Of a stretch of 64,000 bases of DNA, positions 1 to 15,998 are shown one piece after another (the stretch's first letter is position 1; each line of letters starts with the position of its first letter). The notes under the pieces were generated by a model. It made no database searches and had not been told where the DNA came from. It saw only the letters and a program-made list of their open reading frames with translations. A program made the position numbers and the translations under genes. This DNA is from Tragulus kanchil (taxonomy: Eukaryota > Chordata > Mammalia > Artiodactyla > Tragulidae), in NCBI GenBank assembly GCA_022376925.1, contig JAIOJX010000004.1, positions 122,351,123 to 122,415,122 of the forward strand, read 5' to 3'.

Positions 1-399
1 ATCTCATACTTCACTGCAAGGGACTATACCACGTGTATCTGTTACGTGGCACAGCACAAAGTACACAATAAATAATAAATGGTTAGGCTTTTCATTGCCA
101 GTTGATCACCTATGTTACAGACAAAAGGCGAAACCAAGTCAATGGTAGAGAAACAGTGTTCAAGACATTTCAAGTATAAGCAATTTCTCACATCATCTTA
201 TAATCTAGAAAATGTCATTACTGCTACCATTAGCCCTTTTTACAGTTTCTTTTATCTTGAATTGCAACTCTTTACTCCAAAACCTCTCCAAAAACCTCAT
301 GCTAATGAGCTGATTCTCTTCTGCTTTGACATCCCCTATCTCCACATCTGAAGTCTACAGGAACCACTGTGGTTGGCTTTCGCCCATCTCATGAAATGC

Positions 400-549
400 T
401 CCTTGAGTCCCTCTCTTCCCAGTGGGTGTTCCTCTCTATCACATGGGTGGGTGTTCATGGCATGGGAAATCTTCCCAGGCCAGGGATCAAACTGGCAACT
501 CTTGCACTGCAAGGGGTGTCCTTACCCACTGGACCACCAGGGAAGTCCC
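400..549 (-). mobile_element. tRNA-derived ruminant SINE (Bov-tA type)
   Basis: The minus strand begins GGGACTTCCCTGGTGGTCC at 549 and continues with the tRNA-like head of the ruminant SINE. The rest of 1-1494 shows nothing else I can identify. Confidence 0.85.
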
Positions 550-2227
550 CTAAACTTTTAATAATACAGATTTATGAAGCAATTCAGGTATTCACAGGAG
601 AATTAAATGATTCCTTCTCAAAACCTCTTTGCTGGAAACATTTGGATCAATTCTATTTCAAATTATTTAAACGATAGAGCACCTACAACATTCTTTGTGG
701 GAACAATATTAATATTCTATTTTCACACAGAGGAGAAAAAATTTACCCCCAAATATATATCGTATTTTGTCTTTAGAGCTTCATTCCAAATGTAAATTTT
801 ATTAATGGGAGAAATTTGCCCAAATATGTTGAGATTATCATATTCTTCATCTCGTGTATTTCTTCCTTCCCAATCCATATTGCTTTAAACAATCCTGTAA
901 ACTTCTTTTATTTAGTAGAGAATCAATATGCAAAGATATTAATAACCAGGACTAGGTAGGACAATATATATGTATTGGAGCACAGCTGACTGGACAGATG
1001 AAGACAGAGGACTCAACTCATCCCTCTCAAACTTCGAGATTATGTAATTTACCTTGCCACCAACCTACCTTGCCTCTGAAGGAAGGAGTACACCCAAAAG
1101 TAGGAGGAGGAAATGCTCTGAATTAAAGCTCAATTTTCAGCGAAAATGGGAACTCTAAGGAAGTAAGTTCATTCATAGAGAAATAAAGCCATATTTTGGC
1201 ACATCTTGAGTTTGTGGGCTGTGAGATGAAAACTCACAGCAAAAAGCTTTGGCCTGACTGATGGTCAGGTGGGTAGGTGTCAGAGGTCAAAGCAGGCAAT
1301 GAGGTTCAGCAGGTGTGATCCTGGAAAACAAAACCCAGAAAACTAAAGCGTCTGCTCCAAAGTTTCACTTATCCTGCTTCTGAGTAGGAAGCATCCTCAT
1401 GATGTAGTCCTTGGGATATCAGGCAAACAGAGAGAATGAGTGGAAGGACAAACTCTGACTAGATAACCAGCAAATTTTGTAATGCTGTATAAAGACAACA
1501 GGCACTTGTTTTGCATTTCTTCCTGTAAGAAGTTGGCATCTTCTTGCTGAGATTTTAAGTGTATTTTAAAATATTTAAAAGTTTATAAGATATGGATCTT
1601 CCCTTCCATGAGTACCATCCTTTCCGCTTCAGCTATTTTTGTTTAACAAATCTCAACAGAGCTATCTGTGGACCTTGCTGTCAGCTAGATCTGGGTTTAA
1701 GTCCCAACCCATCATGTTCTATGGTAGAGTCTACTGAGCACCCTCAGGATGTGGATAGGATGTTGTCTAGCACAAAATGACCATTCTCTAACTCCTGGTA
1801 CTATTACCAGGAGTACTATTACCTGGTACTATTACCATCGAGCTACTAAACTGAATGATAAGGCAGAATCTTGCTATCTAGAATTTAAAAACAAAAGCTA
1901 AGATAAACTTCAAGACAATGAGTCTTCAATGTTGAATAGAAGTCAATGTGTAACACACATAAAAAGGCATTCCCCTCCCTCCTTCTGCCTTGCATGATAA
2001 TATATTTATTAAAATGGCTTTGTGCTTAATTTACTGGAAAATAATACACTTCAGAAATGTAAGCATGACCAAAAGTGATTTATTATGAAGAAAACAGTAA
2101 CATCTTTTATAGTGACACCACTATCCCAACTACTCAACCTGGGTTCATCACTACAACCCACTTTTGGTGCTTCTTACTCAAACAGTATTCAGGGTGAGAT
2201 GCACTCTATTGTGTTTCTGTGCATGTG

Positions 2228-2439
2228 TGTGTGTGCTCAGTTGGGTCCGACTCTTTGCGACCCCGTGGATGATAGCCCACCAGGCTCCTCTGTTCATGGA
2301 ATTTTACAGGAAAGAATACTGGGGCAGGTAGTCATTTCCTTCCCCCGAGGATCTTTGGAACCCAGGGATGGAGCCTGTGTCTCCTTCATCTGCTGCATGG
2401 ACAGGAAGATTCTTTACCACTGCACCACCTGGGAAGCCC
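2228..2439 (-). mobile_element. Bov-tA2-type SINE (copy 1 of 3)
   Basis: On the plus strand it runs from gtgctcagttgggtccgac to the reversed head gggaagccc; GACTCTTTGCGACCCCGTGG is the diagnostic core. Confidence 0.9.
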
Positions 2440-3339
2440 AAGTTCATGAGAGTAAAGACCAAAGCCTGTATAGATGCTCAAATTCTTACATACACGGCAT
2501 GCTCGTAGGTTTTTGGTCTTACGAGCCAAAGATCTATGGTCTCATTTACAATGATGATTTCAATCTTTATGAGACCACGTTTCCAAGTTTTACTTATCCC
2601 CATCAGACAACAGGCACTTGTTTTGCATTTCTTCCTGTAAGAAGTTGGCATCTTCTTGCTGAGATTTTAAGTGTATTTTAAAATATTTAAAAGTTTATAA
2701 GATATGGATCTTCCCTTCCATGAGTACCATCCTTTCCGCTTCAGCTATTTTTGTTTAACAAATCTCAACAGAGCTATCTGTGGACCTTGCTGTCAGCTAG
2801 ATCTGGGTTTAAGTCCCAACCCATCATGTTCTATGGTAGAGTCTACTGAGCACCCTCAGGATGTGGATAGGATGTTGTCTAGCACAAAATGACCATTCTC
2901 TAACTCCTGGTACTATTACCAGGAGTACTATTACCTGGTACTATTACCATCGAGCTACTAAACTGAATGATAAGGCAGAATCTTGCTATCTAGAATTTAA
3001 AAACAAAAGCTAAGATAAACTTCAAGACAATGAGTCTTCAATGTTGAATAGAAGTCAATGTGTAACACACATAAAAAGGCATTCCCCTCCCTCCTTCTGC
3101 CTTGCATGATAATATATTTATTAAAATGGCTTTGTGCTTAATTTACTGGAAAATAATACACTTCAGAAATGTAAGCATGACCAAAAGTGATTTATTATGA
3201 AGAAAACAGTAACATCTTTTATAGTGACACCACTATCCCAACTACTCAACCTGGGTTCATCACTACAACCCACTTTTGGTGCTTCTTACTCAAACAGTAT
3301 TCAGGGTGAGATGCACTCTATTGTGTTTCTGTGCATGTG

Positions 3340-3551
3340 TGTGTGTGCTCAGTTGGGTCCGACTCTTTGCGACCCCGTGGATGATAGCCCACCAGGCTCC
3401 TCTGTTCATGGAATTTTACAGGAAAGAATACTGGGGCAGGTAGTCATTTCCTTCCCCCGAGGATCTTTGGAACCCAGGGATGGAGCCTGTGTCTCCTTCA
3501 TCTGCTGCATGGACAGGAAGATTCTTTACCACTGCACCACCTGGGAAGCCC
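3340..3551 (-). mobile_element. Bov-tA2-type SINE (copy 2 of 3)
   Basis: Same element as at 2228-2439, repeated by direct duplication 1. Confidence 0.9.
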
Positions 3552-4464
3552 AAGTTCATGAGAGTAAAGACCAAAGCCTGTATAGATGCTCAAATTCTTA
3601 CATACACGGCATGCTCGTAAGGTTTTTGGTCTTACGAGCCAAAGATCTATGGTCTCATTTACAATGATGATTTCAATCTTTATGAGACCACGTTTCCAAG
3701 TTACTATAATTACACCCAACACTAATGAAGCAGTTATCCCCAATCAGACACCAGGGTGTGGATCTGAAGTAGGCCTAAGCCATCATGCCCATATATATCC
3801 CAGTGGGACAAAACCACAGAGCTAACTATAATTTGCAAGAACAAAATTTTCCATGAATCGCCCTGAAAACTTTAAAAGGCCTTTTCTAGAGGGCGTGACT
3901 ACTGAAGTGTTCCAGTAAACTTGGGAGAGCGGTGAGGAAACATTCTAAAGATAAAGCCATGACATTGTTTCATCCCTCTGGGGAAAAAAACCATCTCCCC
4001 TGATGACAGAATACAAAGGAGTTATTTATTCAGTCACACTTTCTCCCATTTCTCTGGAGAGATTTAGATACGACCTTTCAGTTCTAACCCTGTGTGTACA
4101 GGCGAGGACTTGAATCACATGGTCTGACTGGAATTAACCAGCAGAAGACACAGGTTTGGCCAATACATTGTACTTCGTCAGAAAATGCATTCCCTAACTA
4201 GGGGGAAAAGGGGGAAGGAAAAAATCGAGGCTGGCTGATAGCAACCCACAGGCGTTTGGAAAATCAGTTCCAGGAAAGGACTGCTTTAAATCAAAGTTCA
4301 CAGGCTAACTCTAGTCCTACACCTTATTGTAGAAGTTTCTGCTTTTCCTATTATAAACCAAAAGCAAAGAAGGAGGATGGGGGAAAATAGCCTAATTTCC
4401 ATTCCTAAATGATTCATTCCATGGGTTTTTACTATGAGATGCACTCTATTGTGTTTCTGTGCAT

Positions 4465-4676
4465 GTGTGTGTGTGCTCAGTTGGGTCCGACTCTTTGCGA
4501 CCCGTGGATGATAGCCCACCAGGCTCCTCTGTTCATGGAATTTTACAGGAAAGAATACTGGGGCAGGTAGTCATTTCCTTCCCGAGGATCTTTGGAACCC
4601 AGGGATGGAGCCTGTGTCTCCTTCATCTGCTGCATGGACAGGAAGATTCTTTACCACTGCACCACCTGGGAAGCCC
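4465..4676 (-). mobile_element. Bov-tA2-type SINE (copy 3 of 3)
   Basis: Same element again, repeated by direct duplication 2, with a few missing bases. Confidence 0.9.
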
Positions 4677-5561
4677 AAGTTCATGAGAGTAAAGACCAAA
4701 GCCTGTATAGATGCTCAAATTCTTACATACACGGCATGCTCGTAAGGTTTTTGGTCTTACGAGCCAAAGATCTATGGTCTCATTTACAATGATGATTTCA
4801 ATCTTTATGAGACCACGTTTCCAAGTTACTATAATTACACCCAACACTAATGAAGCAGTTATCCCCAATCAGACACCAGGGTGTGGATCTGAAGTAGGCC
4901 TAAGCCATCATGCCCATATATATCCCAGTGGGACAAAACCACAGAGCTAACTATAATTTGCAAGAACAAAATTTTCCATGAATCGCCCTGAAAACTTTAA
5001 AAGGCCTTTTCTAGAGGGCGTGACTACTGAAGTGTTCCAGTAAACTTGGGAGAGCGGTGAGGAAACATTCTAAAGATAAAGCCATGACATTGTTTCATCC
5101 CTCTGGGGAAAAAAACCATCTCCCCTGATGACAGAATACAAAGGAGTTATTTATTCAGTCACACTTTCTCCCATTTCTCTGGAGAGATTTAGATACGACC
5201 TTTCAGTTCTAACCCTGTGTGTACAGGCGAGGACTTGAATCACATGGTCTGACTGGAATTAACCAGCAGAAGACACAGGTTTGGCCAATACATTGTACTT
5301 CTTCAGAAAATGCATTCCCTAACTAGGGGAAAGGAGGAAGGAAAAAATCGAGGCTGGCTGATAGCAACCCACAGGCGTTTGGAAAATCAGTTCCAGGAAA
5401 GGACTGCTTTAAATCAAAGTTCACAGGCTAACTCTAGTCCTACACCTTATTGTAGAAGTTTCTGCTTTTCCTATTATAAACCAAAAGCAAAGAAGGAGGA
5501 TGGGGGAAAATAGCCTAATTTCCATTCCTAAATGATTCATTCCATGGGTTTTTACTATCAG

Positions 5562-7694
5562 ATCACATTGCTGCCTTTTTTCATTTTCTCATGTCACAAG
5601 AAGGAAGATGACTAAAAGTTATTAGGTCTTCCTTGTCCAACGTTAGAGCAGAGGAAATCAGAGACCCTCAATCCCCTGCCTGAGTTCTCACTTCCCTTTT
5701 CCTTTCTCTCCACTGTGGGGGGAAGGAACCAGCCACCATCACCCCAGCATACTCCAAATGTCCCCTGCTTCTCAGTTCTCAAAATCTGCGACAACCACTT
5801 CTAGCCCCTGCCATTCCACTGCTGCCATGTGGACTCTCTCCCACCCTCCTCACCCCCACCCCTGGGCCACAGCACCCATCTCACGGGAACCCTCTCCATT
5901 CCAGCACCTCTGTGTTTTTGTTATCCACAATAACCCAGACCATGCAGCCCAAACATCCAGTTCTCTGAAGGTCTGGTTTGGTCTTATGAGTGAAATCTGA
6001 CATATTCAGGGACAAACTGGACCTCATATCTTTTAAGCAATCTTTCCATTAGTATTATTCTTCTTCACAAATAGGCTATTGGAAAGAACTGAAAAGCAGA
6101 GTTCAAAGTTGTAATCTTTGGCAAGAATATGAATATTCAATAATTGAATAATTTCATATTGAATAAGGCAGTCTTGTGCTCTGACAATCAACACGACAGA
6201 GATGTAATACATCTCACTTTTAAAGTTCTCCATAACCATAAACTGACCTTTCTCTATCGATCCAAGATGATTTTCCACTGTTTCCCCAAATGAATTATCT
6301 ACCATGATCTAACTATTTTTCCTACCACTATCTTAATCATTATATGTAACAGTTTCAAATATTGGTCATTCTAATTACTGTCTCATCATCTATATCACTA
6401 TTTTACTAGCATCCAAAAGATTTCCATCCAGAATTAGAGTATATATCATGTTAAATGTCTATAATTACTTAAGCATTATAGTAAAGAAATTAGTTCAATT
6501 GCTTATCCCAATACATAACATATCTTAGATGTAAGAGTTTAAGAACAGCAATCTTGAATGCTTTGAAATTCAAATGTTACTATTTCTGCTGCCTTACTAA
6601 ATTAACACTTTAAAAGTTTCACTTAGAAAACATTCTTTTTTCTCATTGTTAAGTAACCTAACCCTTCTTTCCCTTGAGAAACTAAAAAGTAACTCATGCA
6701 AAGTTTTTGCCTGTGGAGTGAAGTTCGGGATTTTTTTTTTTTCTTTTTAACCATTGTGCCCCAGTACTATTTGCTGGCAAAGACTCTGAAAAACTGGCAA
6801 GAGCTATAAATTAGATATCTGAACTATTCTCCCCTATCTACATAAAAGAGCTGTCCAATTTTCCAGCGCTAAAATGCTTTAATTCACAAGACTTATGCCT
6901 TAGGGGACTAGAAAGTTTGCCTCTAAGTCAGATAAATATAAGGGTTATAAATTATTATACAAACTAAGGCTCTGGGATCATATAAATTGAACTAAATCCT
7001 AAAGCTGACTGATACATAATATATCCCATATTTGTGTTAGATAAGAAAAGAGTAAAATCTAACAATTAGAGTCATGACTTAAATGGAATCAGAAAGATCA
7101 AGGCCCACCTTCCAGATCCATTACCAAATACTTAACTGATATTCATTGGCTCAGAAAAACAAAATCTACTGAAGAGATCAGTCCTCTCTTCATCCCTTTA
7201 TTTCAACCCTAGAAATAAGAATATATAGAATAACAGATTTATTACTAGAAAGCTATCCAAGTTAGGTAGGTAAATAAATAGATAGAATGTATAAAAATTT
7301 CTAAATTTACTTATACACTATGCTTTAGTTAGATTAGTAACTTAAACACAAACTCCCAAGTTGAGACAAACACAAGAAAATAAAGAATGGTTAATAAAAC
7401 TAAAAGGCAAATCAACATTACCACCTCACTGCCCCGTTTTTTTTTTTTTTTTTTTTGGGTAACAGATTGTAGGATGATATAATGGATCGTTTAAAAATTG
7501 TTTCCAGTTGAATATCAAAAAGACATACTGAATAACAGATCAATACAGAATAAAAATAAGTCATATTTACCAGTTGCATGACTTACCAGAAAGGGAGGAA
7601 TAATAAAATAAGATGAATGAAAATAGTTGATCTTAGACCTCACAACAAAAATAATTCAAGATCAATAATCTTTTGGAGCATTACTTTAAGATAT
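5562..7694. other. AT-rich 3' flank without genes
   Basis: No open reading frame resembles a known protein. T-runs at about 6730 and 7437-7456 and A/T-rich filler are all that can be seen. The pyrimidine-rich part around 5690-5900 has no recognised feature. Confidence 0.6.
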
Positions 7695-7796
7695 TACATA
7701 TCAATATATATATATACACATGTATATATACACATTAAGTATATATATACATATACATATGTATACATGTGTGTATATATATATATATATATATAA
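7695..7796. repeat. (TA)n/(CA)n-type low-complexity tract
   Basis: Imperfect runs of ta, acata and tgtata. It ends directly at the SINE at 7801, and a further ta tract follows the SINE at 7981-8003, suggesting the SINE landed in a (TA)n array. Confidence 0.8.
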
Positions 7797-7800
7797 AGTA

Positions 7801-7979
7801 AGTGAAAGTCGCTCAGTTGTGCCTGACTCTTTGAGACCTCATGGACAGCCATGGGATTTTCCAGGCAAGAACACTGGAGTGGGTAGCCATTCCCTTCTCC
7901 AGGGATCTTCCCAACCCAGGGACTGAACCCAGGTCTCCCACACTATAGGTGGATTCTTTACAAACTAAGTCACAAGGAA
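7801..7979 (-). mobile_element. Bov-tA2-type SINE
   Basis: gctcagttgtgcctgactctt to gaagc at the far end, with GACTCTTTGAGACCTCATGG as core. It is flanked on both sides by (TA)n. Confidence 0.88.
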
Positions 7980-8586
7980 GCATATATATATATACATATA
8001 TACAAAAATCCCTTAAACAATAAGGTACAATAAAACCAATCAAAACATTAAGTTTTAATTCAATGCACACACCTGAATGACAAATGATTAGCAAGTATCA
8101 AAGAAATGAGATCACCCTAAATTTTAAAAATATAGAAAAATACTTGCTATAAATGGTGAAAATAAATTAATAATTCCAAGTATAATTATTTTAGTTTAAA
8201 CTGAATGAAGGAATTACCTCCAAAAATATCCCAGATACACTTTGAGAAAAGAACAAGGGCATGAATCAAGATACTACTTACTTTCTTGTAACAGAACTTT
8301 CATGACATAGTTCAGTCGTGAGGTTACGAATGATCTGAGGCCCATCAACAAATTCCATTAACCACTTAAAAGTTAAAAATGAGTCTTTCCTGACTTTAAC
8401 GCATGCACACACACAGATCTTAATCTCAGGCACAGCAAAACAGAAACTGATTACCAAACCAACAAATACAATGAGCTATAAACTCAATAAACATGAGCAC
8501 TGCAGTAAAAAAAATCTCACAGCAGTTATTTTTCTTATTTTCAGATAGTGTTTACGTGTTAATAACTGTTTCAAGAAAGAATGTTG

Positions 8587-8878
8587 GGGCTTCCCTGATA
8601 GCTCAGTGGTAAAGAATCTACCAGTCAATGCAGGAGACATGGGTTCAATCCCTGGTCTGGGAAGATCCCCCATGTCGTGGAGTGACTAACTCCTTGCGGC
8701 ACAACTATTGAGCGTTGTTCTAAGGCCCAGAAGCCACAACTACTGAGCGTATGTGCTGCAGAAGCCTGTTGAAGCCTGAGTGCCCTAGAGCCCATGTCTA
8801 GCACAACAAGAAAAGCTACCACAATGAGAAAAGCCCATGCAGCAACGAAGACCCACCACAGCCAAAAATACATAAATA
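8587..8878 (+). mobile_element. Bov-tA1-type SINE (copy 1)
   Basis: Begins GGGCTTCCCTGATAGCTCAG, contains TGCAGGAGACATGGGTTC and GGGAAGATCCCCCATG, and ends with an a/t-rich tail aaaaatacataaataag. Confidence 0.92.
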
Positions 8879-9812
8879 AGAAGAAACCTTATGCCAAATT
8901 AATTATATAGAAAGACAGATATTCCAAACACTGGTCACACATCCAACCTATATAGAACTTTTGGCACAATAGTAAAGACATGAAGAAAATTACACTTTTA
9001 CTGCAAAAAGACAATCTTTACTGGTGCTAAAAGACAGACTCTTTACTGTTGTTTAAATGAAAAGGTAGCTAGAAAAATGCCACCATTCCTGTCAAATGGT
9101 ATCATTTATATAACACCTTAAAACGCACACTGAAAATAAAAAAAATTAAAAAACAAACAAAAAAACACACACACTGATGTGGGGGAAAAAAGTTATTCTT
9201 TCAAACAGGTAAGGTAAATTAATCTCATCTATTGCATGATAACAAATCCTTCCTCAGATGTTAACAGGCAGAATTATTCAATTTTAGCCTTTTGTCACCA
9301 GAGACCATTGCTACATCACTATGCAAACACGATGAGATCACCCTAAATTTTAAAAATATAGAAAAATACTTGCTATAAATGGTGAAAATAAATTAATAAT
9401 TCCAAGTATAATTATTTTAGTTTAAACTGAATGAAGGAATTACCTCCAAAAATATCCCAGATACACTTTGAGAAAAGAACAAGGGCATGAATCAAGATAC
9501 TACTTACTTTCTTGTAACAGAACTTTCATGACATAGTTCAGTCGTGAGGTTACGAATGATCTGAGGCCCATCAACAAATTCCATTAACCACTTAAAAGTT
9601 AAAAATGAGTCTTTCCTGACTTTAACGCATGCACACACACAGATCTTAATCTCAGGCACAGCAAAACAGAAACTGATTACCAAACCAACAAATACAATGA
9701 GCTATAAACTCAATAAACATGAGCACTGCAGTAAAAAAAATCTCACAGCAGTTATTTTTCTTATTTTCAGATAGTGTTTACGTGTTAATAACTGTTTCAA
9801 GAAAGAATGTTG

Positions 9813-10104
9813 GGGCTTCCCTGATAGCTCAGTGGTAAAGAATCTACCAGTCAATGCAGGAGACATGGGTTCAATCCCTGGTCTGGGAAGATCCCCCATG
9901 TCGTGGAGTGACTAACTCCTTGCGGCACAACTATTGAGCGTTGTTCTAAGGCCCAGAAGCCACAACTACTGAGCGTATGTGCTGCAGAAGCCTGTTGAAG
10001 CCTGAGTGCCCTAGAGCCCATGTCTAGCACAACAAGAAAAGCTACCACAATGAGAAAAGCCCATGCAGCAACGAAGACCCACCACAGCCAAAAATACATA
10101 AATA
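9813..10104 (+). mobile_element. Bov-tA1-type SINE (copy 2)
   Basis: The element at 8587-8878 repeated by direct duplication 3. Confidence 0.92.
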
Positions 10105-11358
10105 AGAAGAAACCTTATGCCAAATTAATTATATAGAAAGACAGATATTCCAAACACTGGTCACACATCCAACCTATATAGAACTTTTGGCACAATAGTA
10201 AAGACATGAAGAAAATTACACTTTTACTGCAAAAAGACAATCTTTACTGGTGCTAAAAAGACAGACTCTTTACTGTTGTTTAAATGAAAAGGTAGCTAGA
10301 AAAATGCCACCATTCCTGTCAAATGGTATCATTTATATAACACCTTAAAACGCACACTGAAAATAAAAAAAATTAAAAAACAAACAAAAAAACACACACA
10401 CTGATGTGGGGGAAAAAAGTTATTCTTTCAAACAGGTAAGGTAAATTAATCTCATCTATTGCATGATAACAAATCCTTCCTCAGATGTTAACAGGCAGAA
10501 TTATTCAATTTTAGCCTTTTGTCACCAGAGACCATTGCTACATCACTATGCAAACACGATGAACTCATTTTATTAGGCAAATAGGTGAATTCCATTCAAG
10601 TGCACTTAATACAGTACTACACATATAAATTGACTGAAATTAAAGAGATCTCCAATTGCAAATGGGGTTTAAAAAATACAGCTAATACTGATTTCAAGTT
10701 ATAGGTTTCACTCGTGTTCTAATGAAACATACAAAGCAAGTGATTTGCTTCCAGCGTCTCTGAAAGATTATCTAGTCCTTTAATGTATTAAAATAGAAGT
10801 GAGAAAATACACCCCTGAAATACAGAATTGAAAATACAGTTTGAAAAACTGAAGCCAATTTGATATGCTTAATTCAGATTAAGGTTAAATGGTAAGAGGA
10901 CAGTCAAGAGTTGATAAAAATTTCCAATTAGTCGCATTTGGTGAAAAAACTTAAGTGCATGTGGCTGTAATGTTGACACTGTGTCAGAGTTTTTCAAATC
11001 CATGTATAATGTTAAGTCCTAAAAACCATAAAGACTTAGTTTCTTAAAACATTGCTATTGAGGAAAATCCAAATGGATTACACCTCAAATGAGGCTGTTC
11101 TTTCTCCTTTTGTAAAATACTTTGGGAATTCATAACAAAAAAAAAATATGCACAGAGAGACATTCAGAATTTTCAGTCCTTTTTTAAAATCAAGAGATTG
11201 TTGCTCTTAAAAAAGTTCCCTTTATTTACTTCGCTTTCTTCAGAGTCTTCCCTTTCTTCCAAGAGCTTTGCTACAGATGTGTATCAGCTGTATATGTTCG
11301 TAATTTATTTGCCTGTTCCCACAAGTGAAGTGGTGGTTTGATATTTCCATTTTACTTC

Positions 11359-12573
11359 AAAGACAGATATTCCAAACACTGGTCACACATCCAACCTATA
11401 TAGAACTTTTGGCACAATAGTAAAGACATGAAGAAAATTACACTTTTACTGCAAAAAGACAATCTTTACTGGTGCTAAAAAGACAGACTCTTTACTGTTG
11501 TTTAAATGAAAAGGTAGCTAGAAAAATGCCACCATTCCTGTCAAATGGTATCATTTATATAACACCTTAAAACGCACACTGAAAATAAAAAAAATTAAAA
11601 AACAAACAAAAAAACACACACACTGATGTGGGGGAAAAAAGTTATTCTTTCAAACAGGTAAGGTAAATTAATCTCATCTATTGCATGATAACAAATCCTT
11701 CCTCAGATGTTAACAGGCAGAATTATTCAATTTTAGCCTTTTGTCACCAGAGACCATTGCTACATCACTATGCAAACACGATGAACTCATTTTATTAGGC
11801 AAATAGGTGAATTCCATTCAAGTGCACTTAATACAGTACTACACATATAAATTGACTGAAATTAAAGAGATCTCCAATTGCAAATGGGGTTTAAAAAATA
11901 CAGCTAATACTGATTTCAAGTTATAGGTTTCACTCGTGTTCTAATGAAACATACAAAGCAAGTGATTTGCTTCCAGCGTCTCTGAAAGATTATCTAGTCC
12001 TTTAATGTATTAAAATAGAAGTGAGAAAATACACCCCTGAAATACAGAATTGAAAATACAGTTTGAAAAACTGAAGCCAATTTGATATGCTTAATTCAGA
12101 TTAAGGTTAAATGGTAAGAGGACAGTCAAGAGTTGATAAAAATTTCCAATTAGTCGCATTTGGTGAAAAAACTTACGTGCATGTGGCTGTAATGTTGACA
12201 CTGTGTCAGAGTTTTTCAAATCCATGTATAATGTTAAGTCCTAAAAACCATAAAGACTTAGTTTCTTAAAACATTGCTATTGAGGAAAATCCAAATGGAT
12301 TACACCTCAAATGAGGCTGTTCTTTCTCCTTTTGTAAAATACTTTGGGAATTCATAACAAAAAAAAAATATGCACAGAGAGACATTCAGAATTTTCAGTC
12401 CTTTTTTAAAATCAAGAGATTGTTGCTCTTAAAAAAGTTCCCTTTATTTACTTCGCTTTCTTCAGAGTCTTCCCTTTCTTCCAAGAGCTTTGCTACAGAT
12501 GTGTATCAGCTGTATATGTTCGTAATTTATTTGCCTGTTCCCACAAGTGAAGTGGTGGTTTGATATTTCCATT
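11359..12573 (-). other. NNT: NNT 3' untranslated region and proximal flank (copy adjoining the gene)
   Basis: Sequence following the NNT stop codon on the minus strand. It is AT-rich with no coding signal. Three AATAAA hexamers occur, at 12526-12531, 12443-12448 and 11791-11796. The whole stretch is repeated at 10137-11358 with scattered single-base differences such as an a/c change at 10956 versus 12178. The true 3' end of the transcript cannot be placed from sequence alone. Confidence 0.6.
11791..11796 (-). promoter_or_regulatory. NNT: Candidate NNT polyadenylation signal AATAAA
   Basis: AATAAA on the minus strand about 780 nt after the stop codon, followed by a GTGTTTG and TGGTCTCTGGTG stretch that could act as the downstream GU-rich element. 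The hexamers nearer the stop (12443 and 12526) lack a comparably GU-rich follower and would give very short UTRs. A duplicate lies at 10569-10574. Choice among the hexamers is inference. Confidence 0.4.
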
Positions 12574-12723
<150 letters not shown>

Positions 12724-12726
12724 CTA

Positions 12727-13102
12727 AGAACCAAAGATTAAGTGAGAGAGTGTATTTAACAGACCTGGCCAGGACGTGTCAGGCACACAAACATTGTCCT
12801 GCCCTAACTCTGAACAAATCATGTACCCCTACTAATTCTTTACTACAAAGACTTTAAAAATACACAAGGAGTATTTTTAAATGCATGTTTCCTTTGTATT
12901 AACTTGAATTCTTTAAAGGTGCCACTTACATCCACTAGAGAAAAGGCCCTGTTATCAACAGTGTATCTCTGAGTGATACCGTGATTTTTTCCCCCAGCAT
13001 TTTTCTCTATAAAGAATATGTATAACATTTTCTAATCAAAATACGAAATAACCATCTTTTTCTGAATGGGCTAAAGAGAACAAACTTAGTGCATAAACTT
13101 CT
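12727..13102. other. NNT intron, unique part
   Basis: Intron between the last two NNT exons outside the duplicated block. Nothing recognised. Confidence 0.6.
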
Positions 13103-15745
<2,643 letters not shown>

Positions 15746-15784
15746 TTTCCCTCCCCTTGAGGCATCTACCTAATCTGACTTTTG

Positions 15785-15998
15785 TTGTTGTTTTTGTTCA
15801 GTCACTAAATGATATCCGACTCTCAGTGATCCCATGGATTGTTGCCTGCTGGGATCTTCTGTCCATGGGATTCTTCAGGCAAGAATACTGGAGTGGGCAG
15901 CCATTTCCTTCTTCAGAGGATCTTCCAAACCCAAGGATCTAACTTGGGTCTCCTGCATTGCAGGCAGATTCTTTACTCCTGAGCCACCAGGAAAGTCC
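15785..15998 (-). mobile_element. BovA2/Bov-tA2-type SINE
   Basis: gttcagtcactaaatgatatc at the left and the reversed head ccaccaggaaagtcc at the right. Confidence 0.9.

Larger units (their letters stand above)
1495..3700. repeat. Direct duplication 1 (junction about 2608)
   Basis: 1495-2607 recurs from 2608 at an offset of 1113, nearly identical, including a SINE. Near its end the first copy departs from the second (cgtaggttt for cgtaaggttt; tttccaagtttta for tttccaagttact), as if its end were poor sequence. Confidence 0.95.
3307..5561. repeat. Direct duplication 2 (junction about 4435)
   Basis: 3307-4434 recurs from 4435 at an offset of 1128. It overlaps duplication 1, so roughly 2195-2590 exists three times. 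Differences include cgaccccgtgg versus cgacccgtgg and cttcccccgagg versus cttcccgagg, both near the start of the second copy, and gggggaaaagggggaagg versus gggaaaggaggaagg. Confidence 0.95.
8106..10561. repeat. Direct duplication 3 (junction about 9332)
   Basis: 8106-9331 recurs from 9332 at an offset of 1226, including a full Bov-tA-type SINE. Single-base differences occur, for example ctaaaagac versus ctaaaaagac. Confidence 0.95.

Noticed and set aside
8587..8660. tRNA-like sequence (tagctcagtggtaaag, ggttcaatccctgg)
   Set aside because: It is the tRNA-derived head of a Bov-tA SINE with its box A and box B remnants, not a tRNA gene.
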